5,108 nucleotides of DNA, taken from contig QGUR01000315.1 of assembly GCA_003242205.1 (NCBI GenBank), positions 1 to 5,108 on the forward strand, read 5' to 3'. The notes under the pieces were generated by a model that made no database searches, was not told the DNA's origin, and saw only the letters and a program-made list of their open reading frames with translations. The position numbers and the translations under genes were made by a program. Numbering within the stretch: position 1 is the first letter of the stretch; every line of letters starts with the position of its first letter. The DNA comes from Chloroflexota bacterium (GTDB taxonomy: Bacteria > Chloroflexota > Anaerolineae > Aggregatilineales > Phototrophicaceae). Positions 1 through 5,108 of this stretch are shown here, in pieces.

Positions 1-85
1 CCCTCTCCCCCCTATTCTTCCCTATCCTCTTCTGCGGCAGCGTCAAATTTGTATAAAGGACAGGCCTTAGCGTAGGGCAAGCGCG

Positions 86-114
86 TGGATAGTGCCGTGT
101 CGCTGTGGTATTCT
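86..114 (+). promoter_or_regulatory. Weak candidate sigma-70-type promoter for the five-gene + strand cluster
   Basis: TGGATA (86-91) and TATTCT (109-114) each match four of six positions of the -35 and -10 consensus and are separated by 17 bases. Transcription would begin near 121, just ahead of the first gene. A second possible -10 box, TATAAA at 52-57, matches five of six positions but has no good -35 partner. Matches this weak occur by chance, so this is only a candidate. The whole leader, 1-134, otherwise holds no gene I can support. Confidence 0.22.
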
Positions 115-149
115 AAAACGCTGATTTCGCCGACATGGAACCAATCAGT

Positions 150-1724
150 ATGCGTTTTGCCCGATTGTTTATCGCCATCCTGTTGTTTGTTGCCACCGGT
201 TGTGGGGCGCTGAGCGCTCCCACCCCAACGCCGACCGCGACACCGACGGCGACGGCGACCGAGACGCCGACGAATTCGCCCACGCCAACGCCGGAGCCGC
301 CGACGACCACACCGACGGCGACTCCAACAGAGACCGCCACGCCCACCATCACGCCAACGCCAACGGATACCGAGACGCCAACGCCGGTTCCCACAGCGAC
401 GAATACACCGGGCCCGGCCTTCTCGTTTACCTATGACAACTTTGAACTGATCGACACACCGAGCAATCTGATCGAGGCGCTGAATCGCCCGCTCATCGCA
501 TTCCTGAGCGCCAACGACCGTGACAGTCAGGGCAATGTCCTGACGCCACAGCCCGGCACGGGACGCGAAACGCTCTACTATGTCTCCCCAACCGGCGGAA
601 GCCGCCTGGCGGTCCTGAACCTCGACGCGTCGACCGCCGACCAGATCTATCTGTCGCCGACCGGCTCTACGCTCGCTTATTTCCGCGCCGGCGCGAGCAG
701 CGCGATCACAGGTCTTTATGTCGTGGATTTCGCCAACGGCATCAGCGGGCGTATTCTGCCGCTGACGTCGATGGCCCAGAACGGCTTCTTCAACCCGCCG
801 ACATGGAAGCCGGATGGAACCGAACTCGCCATCGCCGTGCCGACCGGCTACGACATCGACATTTTTACCGTGCGCGTCGATGGCTCCAACCCGCGTAACC
901 TGACCCGGCATGGGGCTTACGACGTCTGGCCTTCGTGGTCGCCAGACGGCCAGCGGTTGCTGTTTGTCTCCGACCGCGACATCTGCCCAAGCTGGCGTCC
1001 GGGCGATCCCGGAACCTGTGACGGGACCGGCGCGCCGCCGCCGACCGGCGGGCATCTGCACGTCCTCGATCTGGCCACCGGCAACGTTCGCAAACTCTCC
1101 AACCGCTTCATCAGCGAGCCGCCGCGCTGGATCAACGAAAATCTGATCGCGTTCTCCAGCGGCAACCCGCTGTTTGGCGACACGGAAGTCGGCCTGTATC
1201 TGGTGGACGTCCGCAGCGGCAGCGAGATTAAAGTTGAGGCAGCCACCGGGCCGGATGACGCCTTCAAGCTCGCGGAAGCCTGGTCGCCCGATGGCAATCT
1301 GGTGCTCTATCAGGCCGCCGGAACGCGCACTGAAATCGTGATGATGACCGCTGACGGTACGCCGCTCGGCCGCACGGCGAACTTCACGTTTCCGCGTTAT
1401 GGCATGCGCGCTGCGTGGTCGCCGAACGGGGATCGGGTTGCCATTGGCGGCGCGCGCGGGCAATGCCCGTATGGCGTGCTCGTCATGTCGAACACGTTTG
1501 ACATCATCGCGCAGGGCAATCCGCCGCCCAGCATGTGCGAACCGATGTGGTCGCCCGATGGCAACTTCCTCGCGTTTACCGGCGTGACGCCGCGCGCTGC
1601 CGGCAGCGCCGATGGCCGCGTCGACGTTTACGTGGCCGGCCCGAATGGCTTCGGTGCGAGCAACCTGACCGCGAATCTTCGCGGCACGGTTCAATTGCTT
1701 GGCTGGGTAGGAGGCGAACGTTAA
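150..1724 (+). CDS. Exported lipoprotein with Thr/Pro-rich spacer and TolB/WD40-like (PD40) beta-propeller
   Basis: Predicted membrane-anchored extracytoplasmic protein, 524 residues from the ATG at 150. The N-terminus has a short basic region (Arg2, Arg5), a hydrophobic core and a lipobox-like VATG-C, with Cys18 as the likely lipidated residue. Residues about 24-89 are a low-complexity Thr/Pro spacer. The rest is a beta-propeller: PD40-type motifs (W-x-PDG followed by a hydrophobic strand) begin near residues 218, 260, 375, 420 and 464, with degenerate copies near 167 (SPTG) and 326 (RWINENLIAF), suggesting about seven blades. Such propellers usually bind proteins or glycans; no catalytic residues are evident. 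Cys279/Cys290 and Cys439/Cys463 could form disulfides outside the cell. An in-frame ATG at 135 is possible, but 150 has a weak GGAA upstream and gives a more typical lipoprotein signal. The stop overlaps the next start by one base. The ligand is unknown. Confidence 0.88.
   Translation: MRFARLFIAILLFVATGCGALSAPTPTPTATPTATATETPTNSPTPTPEPPTTTPTATPTETATPTITPTPTDTETPTPVPTATNTPGPAFSFTYDNFELIDTPSNLIEALNRPLIAFLSANDRDSQGNVLTPQPGTGRETLYYVSPTGGSRLAVLNLDASTADQIYLSPTGSTLAYFRAGASSAITGLYVVDFANGISGRILPLTSMAQNGFFNPPTWKPDGTELAIAVPTGYDIDIFTVRVDGSNPRNLTRHGAYDVWPSWSPDGQRLLFVSDRDICPSWRPGDPGTCDGTGAPPPTGGHLHVLDLATGNVRKLSNRFISEPPRWINENLIAFSSGNPLFGDTEVGLYLVDVRSGSEIKVEAATGPDDAFKLAEAWSPDGNLVLYQAAGTRTEIVMMTADGTPLGRTANFTFPRYGMRAAWSPNGDRVAIGGARGQCPYGVLVMSNTFDIIAQGNPPPSMCEPMWSPDGNFLAFTGVTPRAAGSADGRVDVYVAGPNGFGASNLTANLRGTVQLLGWVGGER
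219..416 (+). repeat. Thr/Pro-rich low-complexity coding tract
   Basis: Imperfect short repeats built on ACGCC[A/G] and ACGGCGAC units encode alternating Thr, Pro, Ala, Ser and Glu directly after the lipidated N-terminus. It probably acts as an extended, possibly O-glycosylated spacer holding the propeller away from the membrane. This is a common design in Chloroflexota exported proteins. The repeat is likely prone to length change by slippage. Its complement reads as a Gly/Val-rich open frame that is a by-product of the repeat. Confidence 0.85.
1709..1714 (+). promoter_or_regulatory. Ribosome binding site deciding the start of the Tat-exported glycosidase-like gene
   Basis: A full AGGAGG lies nine bases before the ATG at 1724 and inside the last codons of the lipoprotein gene. 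It fixes the start at 1724, although the same frame is open upstream to at least 1535. Together with the TAATG overlap it indicates translational coupling of the two genes. Confidence 0.85.
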
Positions 1725-2923
1725 TGTCGTGGCAGGTCACGCGACGTCAGTTTTTGGGCTGTGTCGCCGCGTTAGGCGCGTTCGCCGCGCTGCCGGCGAC
1801 AGCTCAGGCTGTCGACTGGCGTGATCTGCTCCCCAACTATCTGGGTTCGGCGCGCCGGAATATCGTCACGGTCAATGGCCGCCGCGCCCTGCTTTCCAGC
1901 CGGCCCTATCCCGGCACATACGTGCGCGACGCCGTTTTCTGGGGGCCGCTGGCGCTTGAAGACCCGGCGCTCGGCTATGAGTGCTATTCATGGTTTGAAG
2001 AGAACCAGCTCCCCAGTGGCCAGATTCCGACAGCCGTCCCCCTCGCGCCTGAAGAAGCTCCCTTGCTCGTCCCGCAGGACGACGAAGGCACGCTGCTGTT
2101 CCTAATCGCGTCTGACTGGCTGGCCCGGCACGGTTATCCGGTTCAGGCGGCGCGTCTCGAAGCGGCGTGGGCGTGGGTACGCGCGCACGTCACCGACCAT
2201 CATTACGTCTCGAAGGCCGGGCCCTTCCGCTATTGGGCCGATACCGTCAGCCCCGACCGCGATGATGTGATCGCGCACAATCAGGGACTGTACTGTCTGG
2301 CGCTGCGCGCGCTGGCCAATCTTGAACTGGGCGGCGTCACACAGGCCGACATCCGCGCCGCGCAGGAACGCTACCGCCAGAGCTACCTGCCCGACCACGG
2401 CTATATTCCACTTGGCCGGACATCGAATTTCGCGCTGGCGCAGGATATCTCGGCCATCTTCCCGGAGTTTCTGAGCCGCTATCTGTACGACGAACCGATC
2501 CTGACCGACGCCATGCTGCACAACCACATTGAGCGTCTGCTCGGCAACGCCTCCGTATATCGCTATCGCGACGATGGGCGGCTGGCTGGCGTCAAGGTCA
2601 TTTCGGGCGCGCAGGGTGAATTTCTACCGCCGGACTGGTTTTTCGCGCCATCGCTGAACGTGCCGGGGCGCTATCAGAACGGCGGTTACTGGCCGCTTTA
2701 CACTCTGGTCGCGCTGGCGCTGGCCTATCAGGTTGCGCCGTCCGAACGCTATATGTCCATCGTCGCCATACTGGTTGAAAACGAACTGGCCACAGATGGC
2801 CAGTCGAAAGAAGTGCTCTGGCTTGGCCCGGGCGAGATCGGGCTTTACCAGCCGGAACACGTCAACTATACATGGAACGCGCTGATACCGCGCGCCCTGC
2901 ACTGGTCTGGCCTTGCCGCCTGA
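1724..2923 (+). CDS. Tat-exported six-hairpin (alpha/alpha-barrel) glycosidase-like protein
   Basis: Protein of 399 residues. A twin-arginine signal is visible: TRRQFLG at residues 6-12, a hydrophobic stretch, and a probable cleavage after ATAQA (residue 29), so it is likely folded before export. The mature part resembles six-hairpin glycosidases: TYVRDA at 65-70 (compare the RDA segments of GH15-like enzymes), SGQIPTAV at 98-105, an acidic DDEG at 119-122, YWADT at 170-174 and GRYQNGGYWPLY at 315-326, which recalls the HNG-x-x-WP element of glycogen-debranching-type C-terminal domains. Asp69, Asp119, Asp120 and Glu121 are candidate acidic active-site residues, but I cannot assign acid or base. 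Cys13 follows a Leu-Gly, yet the hydrophobic core continues after it, so lipidation there is unlikely. The gene is coupled to the preceding lipoprotein. The fold is fairly likely; substrate and family number are unknown. Confidence 0.82.
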   Translation: MSWQVTRRQFLGCVAALGAFAALPATAQAVDWRDLLPNYLGSARRNIVTVNGRRALLSSRPYPGTYVRDAVFWGPLALEDPALGYECYSWFEENQLPSGQIPTAVPLAPEEAPLLVPQDDEGTLLFLIASDWLARHGYPVQAARLEAAWAWVRAHVTDHHYVSKAGPFRYWADTVSPDRDDVIAHNQGLYCLALRALANLELGGVTQADIRAAQERYRQSYLPDHGYIPLGRTSNFALAQDISAIFPEFLSRYLYDEPILTDAMLHNHIERLLGNASVYRYRDDGRLAGVKVISGAQGEFLPPDWFFAPSLNVPGRYQNGGYWPLYTLVALALAYQVAPSERYMSIVAILVENELATDGQSKEVLWLGPGEIGLYQPEHVNYTWNALIPRALHWSGLAA

Positions 2924-2924
2924 A

Positions 2925-2929
2925 TGGAG
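2925..2929 (+). promoter_or_regulatory. Ribosome binding site favouring the start at 2939 for the Dabb gene
   Basis: TGGAG lies nine bases before the ATG at 2939, a good Shine-Dalgarno distance. The alternative ATG at 2924 directly abuts the upstream TGA and has no such motif before it. It would also add five residues ahead of the MVRH that normally opens Dabb proteins. Confidence 0.6.
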
Positions 2930-2938
2930 CGATTGCCC

Positions 2939-3232
2939 ATGGTTCGTCATGTTGTGATGTTCAAATTCAAGCCGGAAGTGGATACCCAGTCCCGCGTCGA
3001 TTTTGTTCGCAGCCTGCAGCGGCTTGCCGAAGACATCGACGTCATTCGCGCGCTGGAGATCGGTCAGAATTTCACGCAGTCGCCACGCGCCGCCGACATC
3101 GTCCTGATCGTCGATCTGGACGATGAGAAAGCGCTGGCGGAATACAGCGATCATCCCGATCACATTCCGGTCAAGGACATGGCGGCGCACCTGTGCAGCG
3201 AATCCCGCGTGGTCGATTACGTGATCGATTGA
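2939..3232 (+). CDS. Dabb-family (stress-responsive alpha/beta-barrel) protein
   Basis: Small cytoplasmic protein of 97 residues, about the usual length for a single Dabb domain (Pfam PF07876 by recognition). Diagnostic segments are MVRHVVMFKFKPE at 1-13, the central ADIVLIVDLDDEKALAEY at 52-69, and HPDHIPVKD at 72-80, which carries the conserved HPxH. Dabb proteins form dimeric ferredoxin-like alpha/beta barrels; plant members include olivetolic acid cyclase and stress-induced proteins, but most bacterial members have no assigned reaction. Two starts are possible; 2939 is chosen because of the TGGAG before it and the family's typical N-terminus. With the 2924 start the product would have 102 residues. 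It sits between an exported glycosidase-like gene and fabG, which does not settle its role. Confidence 0.9.
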   Translation: MVRHVVMFKFKPEVDTQSRVDFVRSLQRLAEDIDVIRALEIGQNFTQSPRAADIVLIVDLDDEKALAEYSDHPDHIPVKDMAAHLCSESRVVDYVID

Positions 3233-3273
3233 TGGCAGACAGCATTTAGTTGCAAACGGAAAGACAGAAGACC

Positions 3274-4020
3274 ATGACACAACTCACCGACCGCATTGCC
3301 GTTGTCACCGGCGCCAGCAGGGGGATTGGCCGGGCCGTCGCGCTTGAACTGGCGGCGCGAGGCGCAACCGTCGTCGTCAACTACCAGCGCAACGCGGAAG
3401 CCGCCGAAGCGGTTGTCAACGAAATCGTCAGCGCGGGTGGCACGGCCATGGCGTTTCAGGCGGATGTGTCGCAGGAAGAAGGGGCGAACAGCCTGATCAA
3501 AGCGGCCATCGACGCCTATGGCAAAATCGACATTCTGGTGAACAACGCGGGCGTCACGCGCGACAACGTCATCATGATGATGAGCGCCGACGACTTTGAC
3601 GCCGTTGTGAACACCAACCTACGCAGCGCGTGGCTGTGCTCGAAGGCGGCGGTCCGCTCGATGATGCGCAAGCGTTACGGGCGCATCATCAACATGACCA
3701 GCATCAGCGGCGTCGCCGGAAACGCCGGGCAGACCAACTACAGCGCCAGCAAGGCGGGCATCATCGGGCTGACCAAAGCGCTCGCCAGAGAAGTCGCCGC
3801 CCGCAACATCACGGTCAACGCGGTGGCCCCCGGCTTTGTGAAAACCGACCTCACCGCCAACCTGCCGGAAGAAATCAGGCAGCGTCTTGACGAGCATATC
3901 CCGCTCGGTCGCTGGGGCACGCCGGAAGACGTCGCCGCCGCGACGGCCTTTCTGGCCTCGGACGACGCCAGCTATATTACCGGCCACGTCCTGCAGGTTG
4001 ATGGCGGCATGGCCATGTAG
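3274..4020 (+). CDS. fabG: 3-oxoacyl-[acyl-carrier-protein] reductase
   Basis: Classical short-chain dehydrogenase/reductase of 248 residues that reduces 3-oxoacyl-ACP to (3R)-hydroxyacyl-ACP with NADPH in fatty acid elongation. Visible motifs are the TGASRGIG cofactor loop at 12-19, D64 in ADVS, NNAG at 90-93, and the tetrad Asn115, Ser143, Tyr156 and Lys160 (YSASK). Arg134 and Arg177 align with the E. coli FabG residues Arg129 and Arg172 implicated in ACP docking, which favours true FabG over other SDR enzymes. PGFVKTD at 186-192 and the C-terminal HVLQVDGGMAM are also typical. The ATG at 3274 gives the standard N-terminus; a TTG at 3250 would add eight unlikely residues. Its ribosome binding site is weak (GGAAAG, 3258-3263). 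No acpP, fabD or fabF lies in the window, so it may be a second or dispersed copy, and a role in polyhydroxyalkanoate or another reductase pathway cannot be excluded. Confidence 0.93.
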   Translation: MTQLTDRIAVVTGASRGIGRAVALELAARGATVVVNYQRNAEAAEAVVNEIVSAGGTAMAFQADVSQEEGANSLIKAAIDAYGKIDILVNNAGVTRDNVIMMMSADDFDAVVNTNLRSAWLCSKAAVRSMMRKRYGRIINMTSISGVAGNAGQTNYSASKAGIIGLTKALAREVAARNITVNAVAPGFVKTDLTANLPEEIRQRLDEHIPLGRWGTPEDVAAATAFLASDDASYITGHVLQVDGGMAM

Positions 4021-4036
4021 AACCGGCTCGCAAACC

Positions 4037-4044
4037 AGAGGAGG
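4037..4044 (+). promoter_or_regulatory. Strong ribosome binding site deciding the GTG start of hinT
   Basis: AGAGGAGG ends seven bases before the GTG at 4052. This is the strongest Shine-Dalgarno sequence in the window. It settles the choice of GTG, although the same frame stays open upstream into fabG. Confidence 0.85.
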
Positions 4045-4051
4045 AAACACG

Positions 4052-4396
4052 GTGAGCACGATTTTCTCGAAGATCATCGCGCGGGAAGTCCCGGCAAACA
4101 TCGTCTATCAGGATGACCGGGTGACGGCCTTTCACGATATCAATCCGGCCGCGCCGGTGCACATTCTGATCGTGCCGAATAAGGAAATCCCGACGATGAA
4201 CGACGCGACGCCGGAAGACGAAGGCGTGCTCGGCCACATGCTGCTTGTCGCCGCGCAGATCGCCCGCGAGCACAATATCGCCGAAAGCGGCTACCGTCTG
4301 ATCATCAACACCAATGCAGACGGCGGGCAGGAAGTCTTCCATCTCCATCTGCATCTGCTGGGAGGCCGCCCGCTGGGGCCAATGGTGCAGCGTTAG
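4052..4396 (+). CDS. hinT: HIT-family purine nucleoside phosphoramidase (HinT-like)
   Basis: Protein of 114 residues with a GTG start. HIT proteins hydrolyse phosphoramidate bonds such as those in AMP-lysine or AMP-amines. The signature H-x-H-x-H-x-x is HLHLHLL at residues 97-103, with His99 as the expected nucleophile; GGRPLGPM follows at 104-111. Other family segments are TIFSKIIAREVP at 3-14, VTAFHDINPAAPVHILIVP at 24-42, and YRLIINTNADGGQEVFH at 81-97. The N-terminus has TIFSKI where many HIT proteins have CIFCKI, so the zinc-binding Cys pair is absent, as in E. coli HinT. By memory it resembles E. coli HinT along its whole length. It lies 31 bases after fabG and ends 50 bases before the terminator hairpin, so it is probably the last gene of the cluster. 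Assignment to the HIT family is very secure; the physiological substrate is not. Confidence 0.94.
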   Translation: MSTIFSKIIAREVPANIVYQDDRVTAFHDINPAAPVHILIVPNKEIPTMNDATPEDEGVLGHMLLVAAQIAREHNIAESGYRLIINTNADGGQEVFHLHLHLLGGRPLGPMVQR

Positions 4397-4399
4397 GCG

Positions 4400-4419
4400 G
4401 CGCGGCGGCGTAGCCGCGC
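4400..4419 (+). other. Short GC-rich hairpin just after hinT
   Basis: GCGCGGC (4400-4406) and GCCGCGC (4413-4419) are perfectly complementary around a six-base loop, starting four bases after the hinT stop. No T-run follows, so it is not a standard intrinsic terminator. It could protect the mRNA 3' end, or it could be a chance product of high GC content. Confidence 0.35.
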
Positions 4420-4442
4420 GAAAGCACTGATCCCGTGATGGC

Positions 4443-4481
4443 AAAAAAACCCGCCGGAAAGACGATGTTTCCGGCGGGTTT
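4443..4481. terminator. Bidirectional intrinsic terminator between convergent genes, stronger for the - strand
   Basis: A perfect 14-base-pair inverted repeat (4447-4460 with 4468-4481) surrounds the seven-base loop GACGATG. The stem is AAACCCGCCGGAAA. Read on the - strand, the hairpin begins 23 bases after the stop of the DsbA-like gene and runs into seven T residues (complement of A 4443-4449), a textbook terminator. Read on the + strand it lies 50 bases after hinT but is followed by only three T residues before CGCG, so it should end + strand transcription less efficiently. Confidence 0.92.
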
Positions 4482-4504
4482 CGCGTTCATGGTCTGATAG
4501 CTAG

Positions 4505-5108
4505 CTAGGCTTCCGCCGTCGCTTCGGCAGTTGGCTCAACCGGCGTCTCCGTAACTTCCGGCGCTTCGGCAGCTTCGGGTTGTTCCATGCCGGCCTCCTC
4601 GGTCGGCGCAGCCGGCGCGGCGCGGCTGGCAATGGCCTCGTCAAGCGCGGCGAGAATCTCGGAGGCGGTCGTCAACTGAACGTTGGAATCGTTCACCAGA
4701 ACGACGCCGTTCACGGTCACCGCCGGCGTCGTCGTGAAATTCACCAGCCCGCGCGCATCGGTCGCGGCTTCCTGCAGCACGGCATCGGGAGCGCCGCTGC
4801 TAATGCAGCCATCGTAACGCGCGCGGTTGATGTCGAGCTGTGCGATCCCCGAAACAATACGGTTGTTGGTGAACGCCTGAACCTCGCCATACATCTGCCG
4901 CCACTGGTAGAACGCATCGTGCAGCGGCCAGAAAGCATTTTGTTCGGCCGCACACATCGCCGCGCGCGCCGCGCCCTGCGAATTGCCAATCTGACCGAAA
5001 AGCGGCACGTAGGTCAGCGCGATTGCGCCGTCGCGCACGCGGGCGACCAGTTCGTCGATCGCCTCGTCGTGGAAGGCCGCGCAATCAAGGCTGTCGAAGT
5101 TGCAGTAC
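4505..5108 (-). CDS. DsbA-like thioredoxin-fold protein, N-terminus beyond the window, with Ala/Pro/Glu/Thr-rich C-terminal tail
   Basis: The frame is open from the stop at 4505-4507 to the right edge, giving 200 residues; numbering here starts at the first full codon (5107). A GTG at 5036-5038 is not the start, because the domain continues upstream of it. DsbA-like features are YCNFDSLDCAAFH at 1-13 (compare the DFxCPxCxxFH active site), AAMCAAEQNAFWPLHDAFY at 49-67 (the CA..Q..FW..HD element), YDGCISSG at 98-105, and the cis-Pro loop TTTPAVTVNG at 125-134 (Pro128). The position of the first active-site Cys is Ser6, while Cys9 is kept. Residues about 163-200 form a low-complexity acidic tail. 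Family members act in the periplasm or outside the membrane in disulfide chemistry; with SxxC, oxidase activity is doubtful. The missing N-terminus probably holds a signal or membrane anchor. The gene converges on hinT and has its own terminator. Confidence 0.85.
   Translation of the reverse strand, partial: YCNFDSLDCAAFHDEAIDELVARVRDGAIALTYVPLFGQIGNSQGAARAAMCAAEQNAFWPLHDAFYQWRQMYGEVQAFTNNRIVSGIAQLDINRARYDGCISSGAPDAVLQEAATDARGLVNFTTTPAVTVNGVVLVNDSNVQLTTASEILAALDEAIASRAAPAAPTEEAGMEQPEAAEAPEVTETPVEPTAEATAEA

Noticed and set aside
113..394. Gly/Val repeat open frame on the - strand
   Set aside because: It is the exact complement of the Thr/Pro spacer repeats and has no independent start signal or family resemblance.
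219..416. CRISPR-like or tandem repeat array
   Set aside because: The repeated units are only about six bases, imperfect, without spacers of uniform length, and they encode the Thr/Pro linker in frame.
12..1694. Long open frame of 560 codons on the - strand opposite the lipoprotein gene
   Set aside because: Its translation is dominated by Arg, Ala and Gly with runs such as RRRRC-like segments and no recognisable domain, while the + strand frame has a signal, spacer and repeated propeller motifs. It is a by-product of GC-rich codon usage.
1535..1723. N-terminal extension of the glycosidase-like protein by 63 residues
   Set aside because: The extension is Arg-rich, lies inside the lipoprotein gene and would bury the Tat signal. 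The AGGAGG and ATG at 1724 give a normal signal peptide.
1763..1765. Lipobox at Cys13 of the Tat-exported protein (FLGC)
   Set aside because: The cysteine sits at the start of the hydrophobic core rather than after it, and a clear ATAQA cleavage site follows downstream.
2624..3280. 218-codon open frame on the - strand opposite the Dabb gene region
   Set aside because: It spans two well-supported + strand genes and their junction, and shows no recognisable domain.
3887..4051. N-terminal extension of HinT by 55 residues into fabG
   Set aside because: The GTG at 4052 has a strong AGAGGAGG and gives the family's usual N-terminus; the extension has no similarity to HIT proteins.
4505..5038. GTG at 5036-5038 as the true start of the DsbA-like gene
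   Set aside because: The reading frame stays open to the edge, and the residues upstream (including the active-site-like FDSLDCAAFH) belong to the same thioredoxin fold.

Overview
The window looks like a piece of a GC-rich bacterial chromosome, most plausibly from Chloroflexota (Anaerolineae-like). The main clue is the lipoprotein at 150-1724: after its lipidation cysteine it carries a long Thr/Pro-rich spacer of the kind very common in exported proteins of that phylum. This is recognition by sequence style only, not a phylogenetic result.

Layout. Positions 1-149 hold a short leader with a pyrimidine-rich start and weak promoter-like boxes. Five genes then follow on the + strand with little or no spacing: (1) a lipoprotein with a Thr/Pro spacer and a TolB/WD40-like (PD40) beta-propeller, 150-1724; (2) a Tat-exported protein with six-hairpin (alpha/alpha-barrel) glycosidase features, 1724-2923, overlapping gene 1 by one base (TAATG); (3) a small Dabb-family stress-responsive alpha/beta-barrel protein, 2939-3232; (4) a 3-oxoacyl-ACP reductase, FabG, 3274-4020; (5) a HIT-family purine nucleoside phosphoramidase, HinT, 4052-4396. 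The gaps are -1, 15, 41 and 31 bases, so a single operon is plausible. A strong hairpin at 4447-4481 closes the group and also terminates the opposing gene. Gene (6), 4505 to beyond the right edge on the - strand, is the C-terminal part of a DsbA-like thioredoxin-fold protein with an Ala/Pro/Glu/Thr-rich tail.

How the genes fit together. Genes 1 and 2 are both predicted to act outside the cytoplasm and appear translationally coupled, so a shared role in cell-surface carbohydrate handling is a reasonable inference. Dabb, FabG and HinT are cytoplasmic housekeeping-type proteins with no evident functional link to the first pair. The DsbA-like protein is convergent and transcribed independently.

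I do not see a CRISPR array, mobile element, tRNA, rRNA or a convincing new multi-gene system. The most unusual points are the apparent loss of the first active-site cysteine (SxxC instead of CxxC) in the DsbA-like protein, the unassigned coupled lipoprotein/glycosidase pair, and the unusual C-terminal tail of the DsbA-like protein.
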